Shown: one piece after another, positions 14,501 to 26,500 of the stretch
How positions within the stretch are numbered: position 1 is the first letter of the stretch
How the letters are laid out: each line of letters begins with the position of its first letter
Source of the DNA: Helopsaltes ochotensis
Lineage: Eukaryota; Chordata; Aves; Passeriformes; Locustellidae
Assembly: GCA_013400155.1 (NCBI GenBank)
Contig: VXBM01000429.1
Coordinates: forward strand, 510,692-574,691
Direction of reading: 5' to 3'
DNA: 64,000 nucleotides
The notes under the pieces: model-generated
Database searches by the model: none
What the model was told of the DNA's origin: nothing
What the model saw: only the letters and a program-made list of their open reading frames with translations
Translations under genes and position numbers: made by a program

Positions 14501-17500
14501 ACAAAGGGAGAAGTATTTTACCTCATCTGTTTCTTGCATTCTTTCAGGGCCTGCTACTGACCACTGCCACAGTAGATACTCAGTTAGTTGAGCTGCAAGT
14601 ACTGTCTTTATGATAAACAGGTATTTAGGAATGACAGGCTTGATCTGGGTCCCGTAATTATTCCTCTCTCCTCCCCTTAAACTTTTCCACAGTCATTATA
14701 TGTTAATTTCTGTTTCCAGATAGAATGTATCCCTGCATGTTTATGCCTGCACAAGCGCTATGCGCTATCTGAGAAGTGACCAAGCCTTTGACCTCATGCT
14801 CTTGGAATAAATGAGTATGTTTAGATCTTTACCTTTCAGAAAATTATTTTATAATACGACATTACCACAAAAAACAACTACCACAAGGAACTCAATATTT
14901 TCCATGCTGGCTCACCAAAGTTTCTATCCCATTCTGTTTAGAAACCCTGAGTAAGCACCTGGAATACCTTGGGCTTTGTGGAGATGACACAGAAGCTGAA
15001 GATCAGATCCTTGAAAGTTTGAATGGGATTCTCCTGGCTATTACTGAAGATAGTTAAGTATCACTCTGGATCAGCAATTAACCATTTGCAAAATTCAAAA
15101 GAATTCATGGCAGGTTCTGTTTATTGTGATAATTTGTATTTCAAGAAGTGATTGCTGCTGGAACTGTAACTGTCCTCAGGCTGTGTTGTTCCTTTTCTCT
15201 GTATAAAACTCACAAAATTACCCGTGACCAGATAATGTTACCGATCACTAATATACCAAAATCTCCAGAGAAATTCCAGGTTTAATATTCTATTCACTAC
15301 AACTCCTAGGATTAATTTAGGGTGACCTTATCAGGTCAGGCATTTTAAAAGTAGTTTCTAGTCTACTTATACAAAAGTCCCTAAAGCCTTTGCACATTCT
15401 CCTGAAACCACATAAACCTGCATTTATTTGAGTCTCCTGGCAGATGGTGATTTACTACCTTCAGGACAGCTGGCCATATTTCTGATGAAAAAAGGCTAAA
15501 GGAATTGTCTGTTCTAATTGCTAGTCTAATAAAAGATGCTGTGCCTACCTACAGAATTAATTGCTAGGCAATACCTCAGGAATAGCATCTTAATCCCGAC
15601 TTCCCATGCCTTATGCAGGCATCCTTTTATAGTCAGAGAAGATGAAACTGTTTTCCTGTTTGCTTTGCCTCCCCTGTTCCAATTCTGCATAAAGCAGAGT
15701 AATCAGCTGGAACCACACTTGCTTGCTGCAATTCAAGCGGATGACTGTGCCCTTATCTTCAGACTTGAAGAACCTTGTTCAATCAGAGGCTTGGGTCCCA
15801 CAGATACCCACTCAGAACTCTAGGAAACAAAGGAGCACGTGAATAAAACAGCGGCAAACCTGCTGCAGGTATTGCTAACACTCTTATCATTGCAGAGCAG
15901 AGATCCTTCCGCCTACTCAGAGGGAGCAGCATCTTCCCAACTTTGGCAAAAATCCTGAAGGGCAATCCACGATGTGCAGTGAAAGCAGCCCACGTGCTTT
16001 CAGAGATAGCCAAAAATGGTAAGTCGTGCTCAAATATTACTACCAGGCATCTTGCAGCACATGAGCTTCATGTTTTCACTCTTGACTTTTGTTTCACGGC
16101 CACCAGCTATTGCTATTGCAATTGTTTTATTCCTAAATGGCAAAGGGCTGGCATTCCCTCTCTCTCATCTGTGCAGAGGAAATGAAGAAACCATGTATTG
16201 AAGCAGATTTGGTTCTAACGCTGACACCTTTCCTGGAGAGCACAGACCAAGAAATGCTGCTCCATGCTGGGAGGGCCATCGGCCGAATCTGTTATGATAA
16301 TCGTAAGTATCCACTGCAGAGAATCTGCTTTTCCCTGGCTCTAAGGCTTTATTTTAAAAGGCATTGTAACCTGCAACTCATAATAACTTTGAGACCTGAG
16401 CACATCGTGCACTTCAGCCTCCAGCTAGGAATGCAATTCACAGAGCTCACAGACACCTGGCTGAATGCACCACGAGCACTGCCTGAACTCTGGATTCCCC
16501 CCTACATTTTTGACTTCAAGGTGGCACATCTCTGTCAGAACTGCTTTGAAATTAGAAGAGGAGCAGAACCTCACACTTATCTTGAACAATTTTTGCAGAC
16601 TTGCCTTGGGTCCAAATCCTAAATGGCTTGGACTTCTTCCAAAGTAGTAAGAACATCTATAAAGCAAAGCATTTGTTTAAGAAGTGTGTTAGAAAAAAAA
16701 AGATTAAAAAATACTGAGATATTTATCTATGTAAGGAATAGTCTTCTCTGAGGACCACTGCTTGCATGCAAGAGATTTTTGTGCTCCAACTTGCCTGAAC
16801 ACCCAACTTGCTTGCTGGTCTCACAAGTTAAACAATTTTCTTTTACTTGCCCAAAACAGTTTAAGGGGGTTTTTTTATCTTTAAGTCCCAGACTGACCAA
16901 AATATTTACTGTATACTGAAAGTAATATGAAAATTTTCACCCAATATCTCCTATCCATTACCCTCTGCCTTCAACCTATCCTCTCTAATCCTTCTAGTGT
17001 GGATCTACACAACTTTACCTACAAAGTTGTGGGTTTGCCTCCTTCACTGTTCTTATGAAGTCCAAGCACAATAGGTACCTGGTACAGATTCCACTAAGCT
17101 CCCTGCGAGTTACATGTATTCACCAGGGAATGACAACAGTTTAAAAAAGTTTTTCCCTACAATTACATTCCCAGCTCACACAACCCCTGTACGCGGCATT
17201 GCTGCAGCATATGGCCATCCTGCACATCTGCTTCCCTCCTGGCAGACCACAGGCCCAGCAGAGATCTGCCAAGACAACTGTGACATGCTTTAATAAATCC
17301 TATTACTAACACAGCAGTAAATGCATCAAAGAGAAGAAAAACTAACTTCACCAATTCCCTGTCTGAATTCCAATTGCCTACGGTACAATAGCACCAGAGC
17401 CTTCCTGCTGTCTGCCCCGCACTCTGCCACCCAAGCAGCAGCCCAGCTCTCAGCAAGACACTGCTGCAAAAGCAGTGTCATTGGGCTGTTAAGCAACCAT

Positions 17501-20500
17501 CACTGTCCACTTTTGTATTTTATAGTTCTTGCCATCCTCAAAATCATTCCAGATATTAAGCTTCATTCATTACAAAATAAACTACAAAAAGAAAGAAAAC
17601 GGTTATCAGGGTTTTCCTCAGCAAGCAAGTGGATGGAGACGGTGGCTTAATACCTTAAAGTCAAAGTCAAACCAAGAGGTTTAGCAAAAACCTGTTCCAG
17701 ACTTGCATTTCCTCCACACACATATTATCCTGAAGCCACCGCACAAAAGCTTTACAAACTCTAACAGCGTGAGAAAGAACCAGACTACCTTGCTGCTGAG
17801 CATCTCAGCTGGACCCTTCCCACTGATGCAATCAGTTCCTGACTTAACCACCTTTAACACCTGTGCTCTGCTGACCAGGCAGCCTTCAGGAAGAGCTGGT
17901 GAAGGTTGGAGTAATCCCATCACTGGTCCGAATACTAACTGACTATGCAGAGAGTGAGCCGCTTGTCCACGTTGCTCTACTGGCCTTGTACAATCTGGCA
18001 GACCTTGGTAAGTCAGGTCTTTTTTTAAAGTTTTTAAAAGTTTTTGCATGTTAGAGTAAAATATCATCTCCACACTGTCACTGCCTTTCCATTCCCACAG
18101 GTTTTTGGGCTTTGCTTGTTTTCTCCTTTGTTTCTGGAGTGGGGTAGGGGAGGTGTTTGGGCTTTGTTTCTAAAACATCAGTGATATCCATTCAGGAACA
18201 GACATAGTATCTCTTTTATGGAGTACCAGCAATTAGTTATACTACATTAAAACAATTAAGTTTTAGCAGCCAGCTTTTGACTCCAAATGAAGGGATGGCA
18301 TAACTTCATGTGGTAAATTGACAGTTTCAGCTACTTCATTTTTGCATTTTCCTTATTAAAATTTCATTTCTATTTAATAATTAGGTTTCTATAACTTACC
18401 AAAACAGCTTCCATTTTTCATTTACACAATTTTCAAAGCAAAAGCATCTCCACTAATTTAAAACATAGTTACCACACTTTACACAAGTTGTGAGTAGTAA
18501 TGGAAGAAAAAGACCAAGTACAAAATTATTACCTCTCTCTACATATGGTCTGGCTAAAATTTGATCTACTGCTTCCTGCATTTAAGGGGAGATGCAGGGA
18601 AGGGGACATGCTATCACACTGTCACATTGCTCTCTAAGGAGGTCTGTCCTTATTGTATCTGTTTTATTATTTGATACCATATTCAATTGAAATGTATTCT
18701 ATGTCCAACAGTGGCAAGCTTTGCTAACACACATCCTGCAGATGCTTAGGATCCCAACAGGACTCAAAGCACCTAATCAAGGCAAAAAATATACTGCTAC
18801 AGCAAACTGACACCTCCCAATTGTTATATTAAATAATCATACTACAGATGGACTTGTATGAGTCAGTGAAATTAAGCCAGGATTTATTTGACACCTGAGG
18901 TCTACAGAAGTTATAGAAAAACAGTTGAAGAACTTGGGGGGAGATGGGATAGAGTACTGCTGTCTCAGTGCTGTCCAAAGAAACAGAAGAGTCTACAAGA
19001 ACTTTGTTCTTGTAGAAAAAGCCTTCAAAAACAGTGCTCAATCACTTCAGATCAGAGGGAGGTATCTTTAAACATTTAATCAAATTTTTAAAATTGGAAA
19101 TCCTGACTTTATCACATACACAGATTCAGCCAAGGAAGCTCTAAGCATGACAAAAGTTGCTGAACAGCTGGTGAAACAACTGAGGAGAGCAGAGAGCCAT
19201 GAGAGGTTAGAAATTGTCTTTGAGGTCCTGCAAGCACTTGCAGAAAATGGTAAGGCTCCTTTTGGTCTGGGTGGAACAAGGGGAGACTGGGTATTGCTCT
19301 GATTTAAGCTCTGGGTTCCAAGTTTGCCATGGGATCCTGCTAACAGAACCAGCAACCCTTTCAGGAGAATTAAGTCCCAAGAACATGCAAGATCCTGGCC
19401 CAAACAACACTTGAACAGATGAGACAGCAAGGAAAGGAGGGAGAGACTCCCCCATTCCACTGCATTCCAGTAGATCCACAGGAGAGCAGATTCCAGCTTA
19501 CTCTCCACAGTGGGTAAGAGGAAAGCAGCAACACAGATAACATTTTAAATTTTAAATTAAACTGGGTACCAGTTCAATCCCTGTTTGGGCCATTTACTTA
19601 AGAGTTGGACTCGCTGCTCCCTGTGGATCCCCTCCAGCTCAGAACATGTGAATCTGTGAGGGTGTGTGCTCTAGGCAGCAGTGCAACAAGCACTGATACT
19701 GCTCCACTGAAAATATCTAAATGTCTGACACAGATTTCAAAGACATGAAAGCTCATGACTGGCAACACAAGAAATGTCAAAGACCAATACAGAAAGCCTT
19801 GCTCATTCTGCCTTGGCATCCTTCCAGCCCTAGAAAGCTGTTACAAACAAAACCAGAACAGTGACTGCACCTGAAAAACTACTGGCTGAAGGTCAAGGAT
19901 TCAGCTTTCTAGTTTGAAGTGCTTCCACAAAGAGCCAAGAAGCTTTCAATGTGCTTTTACTGCGATCTCTACAGATGCTCTGAAAGTGCAGTTGGTGGAT
20001 GCAGGTGTGCCAGAGGTGCTGTCTGAGATCCTGCTGAGGCTCCAAGGCAGTTCACAAGCTGAAGATATGTGCATTGTGAAGGCTGCATCGGATCTCATTG
20101 TCTCCCTGCTTCTTGGAGGTAAAAAAGGGAGTATTACAGGCCAGGTAGATAAAGTATCAACATCCAGAGGTTGCCATCTCTGTTGGTTTCTTTTACTTAA
20201 CAGGGACCCATCCAGAAACTCTTTATCATCCTTGCAGGAATTCCTCTCAGGCATGACACTTTTCATTTCTATAGCTCAGTGCTTGTGTCCAACAGCAACT
20301 TAGTTCATATTACTGCTACGTTGTATTTTGGGCAATACAGATTAAAAAATAAAATATCAAGAACTGGCCACTCACACTGTATCCCACCACTCTCAACCCC
20401 AAAGCAATCAACAACAAATGTCTTAAATTATTAGCCTTAACAACAAACTAAGTCATCATTGACTGACAGAACAGTTCAGTTTGGGGCTGATGATAATCAG

Positions 20501-23500
20501 ATAGGAGATATTATCTATTTCTTGTAACACAAATAGGTGCGTGCACAAGGTTTTTGCTAAGGGCTCTGGCATCATGCCTTAGAACACAGATAATTGCACC
20601 ATATCCAAACACTTTCAGGTACCAAGGCAAGGGCAAGGCTTATTGCTAATTTTACAAAAGAAATGGTAAGGTTGGTTATTCTCTACCCTTCAAAGATGGA
20701 AAGCCACGGGTTGTGAGTGCCGAGAAAACCAACACTACTGGATTTCACTACTCCCTCATTCTGGAACTGTTACTTTCTTTTCTGCAGACTAGAGATTTCC
20801 ATGCTTTTAAGTTACAGGTGCTAGTGATACTGTAATAACTTGGGGGGCATAGTGATTGTCCTAGGGTGACTTTATGATTCTTGTATCCCCAATACAAGAA
20901 AAGAGGTGATCAGGCATGCAAGCTTTTGCCCTTTTCTTTCTCCTGAACCACCACTGTTAGAGGGGAGACTCTAGAAATACTTAATGGCAAATATATCTGC
21001 TAGAAATAAGAAAATAAAAAAAGATAAACAAAACAAAAAAAATACACCAAAAAATGCACCCAAACCCCACAAAAACACACAGAAAAAAACCCAAACAAAC
21101 ACCCCACAGAGTTACTACTGTTTTAGGTCTTAAATTACTTCTAGGAAGGGAGGGTTATGCAGACATGGGGGAGGAAGAAATCTCAAGATAAGCCATTTTA
21201 TATTTCAACTCCTATTATAGAAAGCAATGAGCCTTTATACTCTGCAGAGATTCTTCTGAGCAGACTCCTGGAAAGCATGCTGCGCTCAATCAATCAGCAA
21301 AAGATCCCCACCACCCTGCCTGTCCTTTTTCACTGATAGCTACTGAGATGGCTTCAAACTTAATTAACAAAATTGCTGAAATTTCTGCATTAAAGGATGC
21401 TTAATTATTAGAAAAGATTCCCTCACATCTGTCTGAATGTTGGTTTTAGTTCGTTTTGAGCTTTTTTTAAGCAAGCCATCATGCACACATCTCTTCACCT
21501 CCACCTCACAACCTTTTTGGACTCCCTTTCTTCCTTGCCTTGTGCCTTGTTCTGAATCAGCCATTGTGCATCACGGCTCTACAAAGGGCACTGACGTGCC
21601 CCCGCTGCCTTTAACTGGCTATTTCCACCTCCTCAGCTGAATGGCTTGCTTTGTCACTCGCTCTTCTCCCCCCATCTTCCCCACAACAGCATTAGATGTT
21701 TCATGTGCAAGAAGTGAATAATCCCTCTCATGCCTCAGTATGTGCCACTGATGTATGCACAGCTTTTAATCTGAGTGAAAAAAAAAAATCCTATGGAAAT
21801 CTGTTCTCAGCATCAAATGACTTCCAGGCAGTGAAAAGATGACAGCTTTTGCAGCTATGAAAATGGCTGTTCCTACCAGATTTTAGCTATGAGCCATTAA
21901 ATTGAATGTTCTGCTGCTACCCAAGAAAAACTCCATAGGAGAGAAAAGCAATTTGGAGCTCTGTGACAAGGCAAGGCAACCACTAATGGGCACTTGCCTA
22001 TTTGCACTCTAGTACACGAGGAAAAAAAAATGCTTTGACATTCTTCAGTTTGAGAGGAAGAGACAGTAAGTTCAATTAAGATTAGTCTATAGGAAGATCA
22101 AAATATTTTCCCTGTAGAACTTTATCAGGCCAAAAGAGGTGACCTATGTCTATGGAACCTGCTCCTAAAGAGGACTGAGCAATTTTCCCCATATACTTTG
22201 ACGCCAAAGATTCAGACTAGGCAAGAGAACACTTCAAGAATGACAAGCAAAACCATCACCTTTAGAGAATGTATGTATAAAATGATATCAAATGATTTTT
22301 GTGTGAGTACAATTCCAACTATTTCACAGATAGTTCTCTCATAAAATTTCCAGTTCCATTTTACAAGCATTTGACAAATTCTTATCTAACATATATAAGA
22401 ATACAGGGGAAAAACAGGCTACTAAGTGAAATGTTAAGAGATGAAAAGAATAATAGGCACTCATTCAAAACACAACAGGGGTGTCTCTGACTCTAAGGTG
22501 GGAATAACATCCAAACCAGCAAAGGTGTTAATATTACTATTAAGGCCCTTTTCACATGCTATACATACAAAAATTAGAACTCTGTACATCTCACTCTGTA
22601 GATTCTGTTAGAACCAAGAGAAGTACTAAAGGTACTTTTGGCCAGACCATGTATTTGCATGAGGTGTGTATAGTTCCATGGATAACTCTTTATTCCAGGT
22701 GAATATGTCTTTCTATTTAGCGTTCACACTGTTTTGCCACTTTAAACAAACGGCTTTCACAAGGTAAGAGCACAGGAATACCATGTTCATGTGTGTCAGG
22801 CATATACTTCTCTTGAGGCGTAATAAACTGCATAAAGCAAAATACGGAAAATTATTTTCCAAATGGCATCTTCAAAACACTTCCTTCAGAAAGGATGCCA
22901 TCTGTAATATAGAGGGTTTCCTTTTGCTCTTTAGCACAACTTTCTCATTTCCTAACAAGGTGAGCTAAGCAGCTTCTGTAAACAAAGCTGCCACCCATAC
23001 AGAGCAAGTTCTCAAAGACAGGAGGACATGCACTGACAAAATACTACAGAGCCTTGCAGGGCAAAGTACCGGTTTTTGGGAATGTACAAATCTGCTCTTT
23101 CATTGGGATTTAATAAACCAGATCTCTCCAGGTCAACTCATATTTTCTGAGCTTCACGTGGGTGCAACACAGACAGACTTCTCATTTCAGAAAGTGAGCT
23201 TCTCAAAAGAGGTAAAAAAACCTAGCTCTGATTCCTTCAGGGAGAAGTTAATGACAACTTATTTCATAGAAAACAAAGAATAACAGCAGTACAGAACTAG
23301 TAATCAGATTTGTCATTGGTGGGTAATATCTCTGGCTTCACAATAATGTCTTTAATCAGTAGAATAACAAAATTAAAGGAGTTTTAAAGCTATCCTGGTG
23401 AGAAATGAAAAATGCCACTTGTATTCTACTACATGTATAGCGGAAAAAGAGCAGCACTGAGGGGGAAAAAAAAGGGGCTGGAGAACAGCCCCTTTTGGGT

Positions 23501-26500
23501 TTGAATTGATGGTTTTGAATTTGACAGTGATTGTCCCTCAAAAGCTCTCTCAAGCTAAGCTCCATAGGAGCCTGTCTCAGCATCAGTTCCCAGGCAGCTG
23601 ATGCTCACTTCCCTCTAAAGAGCTGAAGGTTGCAAGTCTCGACCTTAGCAAGACATGAAAATAGTCAAGGCAAAGCCTTCCTGAACTCTGAAATGGCATC
23701 ATTCATTTCTGTCATTGTGTTTCGTACCTCTCTCACCTGCTTGCTTCTGCCTCTCTCTTCAGATGGCAACTGTCTGCGGATGTTCCAGCTGGGAGTCGTT
23801 CACCAGCTCCTGGATCTCCTGGAGAAACAGGTCCGGAGCGGGGACACCTCTGTCCAGCAGGCTGCTCTCAGTGCTCTGCAGAGCCTGGCTGTCCCAGGTA
23901 CACTGAGTCACTGCCACCCTTGCCGCACACGGGTCAGCAGCCCTGCAGCTCTGCCCAAGGCACCAGTACCACTCCCTTGTGTTCTGAGGGGCAATGGACC
24001 TTCTCCCCCCTCCCCTGCAGGAACATATATTTGAATAATTCATCAGGACTTCCTCAACTACATAAAGAGCTTAAATATAATAAAGTGTAATCTCATTACC
24101 AGCTGCTGAAAGAGTTTCGTACTAATAGCATGCAGCAGCTCAAGACAAAAGAATCAGAACAGAGTTCATAGCTTTAAATACAGAGTATGGGGTGGAGACA
24201 CCTGGTAGGGATGTCAAACTTTCTCTTCAATAAAGCTAATATTCATTCTTATTACAGAGAACCAGTAAGTCTTAATGTTCTTGGAAGCTACATTTTAAAA
24301 AGCTCAACTCAATTATGAAGTATCAATATAGAGCATTATCATTATCTGTTCAAGTCTATTACAAACCATTTTACATGTTTCCAAGTGTATGGACACTTAC
24401 AATGCTATTCCTACAATATACTTTTCCTCATCAATTCATAAAAATATCTGTAATTTATCTGCAATATCCGTTAGATATTCTCTAACGGAAATATAACACT
24501 TCTGGAAACAAATTCTATCATTTTCAACAATATAATTGGCTACCTGAAAAAGAAAAATAAAAGATACTGAGTGGAAATCCATAACCATGAATTAAATATG
24601 GGTCAACACTTGGAAATAGACACAGAAGAACTCTTCAATTCAAGTATTGATCTTAAAAGAGAACAGATGCTTAGAAAAAGTTGGAAAAGTCTGATCTAGT
24701 AAAAGGAGTCATTCTGTGCCACTGAAAAACAAGGACATTAAGAGCAAGTTACTTAATAGGGTGTGCTTCTCAATTTGCCCAATAAAAGGATGAAGGGACA
24801 GTTATCTTCCTCATTTCACTGTCCAATGTTCCTCACCACTCCCCCAAAAATATATGCAGAAGACAGGAAAAAAATTGCTCTGGAGGAAGGAGCTTTTGGT
24901 AGCACAGTTAAGCAGTATTAGGAGTCCTTGCAGATAAGCTTCTGATTATTACGAGGGATTTACTGTACCAACCACTGGAGCAAAGACACAAAAATGAGGC
25001 AAAGAAAGCACAGAAACAAAGGCATGAACAACAGGGGATGAGTGAGCTCAAATACAAAGAGAAAATCCATTTTCCAGAAATATGGCTGAGTAAATCACCT
25101 CTGCCCCCCAGTTCAGTTATGATGAGCTAGCACAGAACAGGCTTCCTCCAGTGACTGGGCAAGCGGATGGATAACCTATTACAACTAGAAAAAGGAAGAG
25201 AAGCAACAATACCGTGTTTTATGTACTTGGTTCTGGGCAGGGCTGAGCTCAGAAGTAACCAAAACTACCCAAGAGCAGTTCTGATGAACGTTTTAGACCA
25301 AAAGAGAAGTCTAAACAGTCAGGTAGTCCTGACTTAATTGCTGAGCTCTGTAACAAGTTGGACTTTTCACTAGAAGCCTAACACAGCGCACAGTTCACAA
25401 CAGTTAGGTCATCTCCACATTTTCAGATGCTTGTGCCATTACTGAGGCTCACATCAGGATCTCCTCTCCCTTTTCTAGTTGTCAGCAAGGTTCAGATGCT
25501 GGAGGAAGGTGTCGCAGAGCGCATCGAGGCGCTTCTGAGGTCCGAGAGCCCTCCTGTGCAGTTCAAACTCCTCGGAACGCTACGGATGTTAGCAGATGGC
25601 CAAGGCAGGCACTGCCAACGCTCACTGGGATCAGCTGAGAGCTCCCCTCCTCCCTCACCCTGCAAACAAGGGCTGTGCAAGGCTGAGGGCTGGCTGTCCT
25701 GCTAACCCAATTCCGCTCCATCTGGAGAGCTTCCAGCAGGGATTATTGCCAGAGGCTGCACGCTCTCCAGACTGCCCCAGTCAGCCTCAGAGGTAGCTGA
25801 GAAAAAAACCACATGGAACGAATCCGCAGCAGCCAGTGAGAGTGGGAAAAGGCCTAAAAAGATGTTTTTCACCAGAGATACAGCATGAGTATGATGAAAG
25901 AGAGACAGGTTTTAGTGTCAAAATCACAGGACAGCAAATCAATAAAGAACTAGAGAACATAAAAGGAATAAAGGGAGCTGGGGTAGAGCAATGCAGGAGA
26001 AATTAATTTTTACCAGTCTTTCTATACACGTTGCCAGATTTATCTTGCTCATGTGGCTCAAATGTTCAATTTACTTTGCATTCTAATGTATTGCATTATC
26101 TATTTGCACTTCATTCTGTTTAACACAGAGGGGGGTATGCAGAAGCAACAATAATCTTTCTGTGCACATCGTTGCATTTTGAGAAACATACACAATGCTG
26201 GAATTACATTAAGATATACTTCAACGTCTTAATTTATCCTTAGGCTTACTTAGCTCTTACAAAAACAAGCACTGTGTGGTTTGGTACTGTCTTTCACACT
26301 GCCAGGGCAGCTGCTCTAGAGCAGTAATCAGTGGTGATACCCTGATATGCAGGAATAACATAAGTTAAAACCAGAATAGTCATCACCATTTTGTGATGGG
26401 AAGTGGTAACTGACATAGGACAATTACAGGCATCACTTAATTAGTTATATGGAAGAGGATAAAACCTCCCGCTGTGACATTCCATGCTGCACTCCATTGC

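Larger units (their letters stand above)
2545..14941 (+). other. Intron 1 of the SmgGDS-like gene
   Basis: 12.4 kb of AT-rich sequence between the four-base first coding exon and exon 2. It contains the antisense LTR at about 6140-6511 and the old CR1 at about 13490-14420, plus short A-rich runs (for example 8537-8568). No coding exon, RNA gene or convincing regulatory element was recognised in the rest, although an intron this long may hold enhancers that cannot be identified by eye. Confidence 0.6.
15053..19974 (+). other. Non-coding stretches between exons 2 and 8 of the SmgGDS-like gene
   Basis: Introns of 843, 158, 1576, 1116 and 725 bases separate the exons listed individually. The 1576-base intron (16303-17878) is where SmgGDS exon 5 should lie, and nothing recognisable as that exon was found on the + strand. 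Apart from a CR1 3'-end in the last intron, these stretches hold nothing I can name. Confidence 0.6.
20119..23762 (+). other. Intron joining exon 8 to exon 10, containing the exon 9 relic
   Basis: If the relic at 20537-20665 is skipped, this is a 3.64 kb GT-AG intron. It also holds an A/C-rich low-complexity block (21001-21108). Nothing else was recognised; an open frame at 21221-21336 was examined as a substitute exon and rejected. Confidence 0.6.

Noticed and set aside
16303..16622. Open frame continuing from exon 4 into the intron
   Set aside because: The donor at 16303 is a perfect GTAAGT, and the intronic translation shows no convincing match to SmgGDS exon 5. I consider it chance read-through.
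21221..21336. Open frame after a good acceptor (SNEPLYSAEILLSRLLESML and on to TGA) as a replacement for exon 9 or an alternative terminal exon
   Set aside because: It weakly resembles exon 9 in its first half, but it has no donor in the required phase and runs into TGA-TAG. The better exon 9 match is the relic at 20537-20665. Without transcript evidence this is most likely chance.
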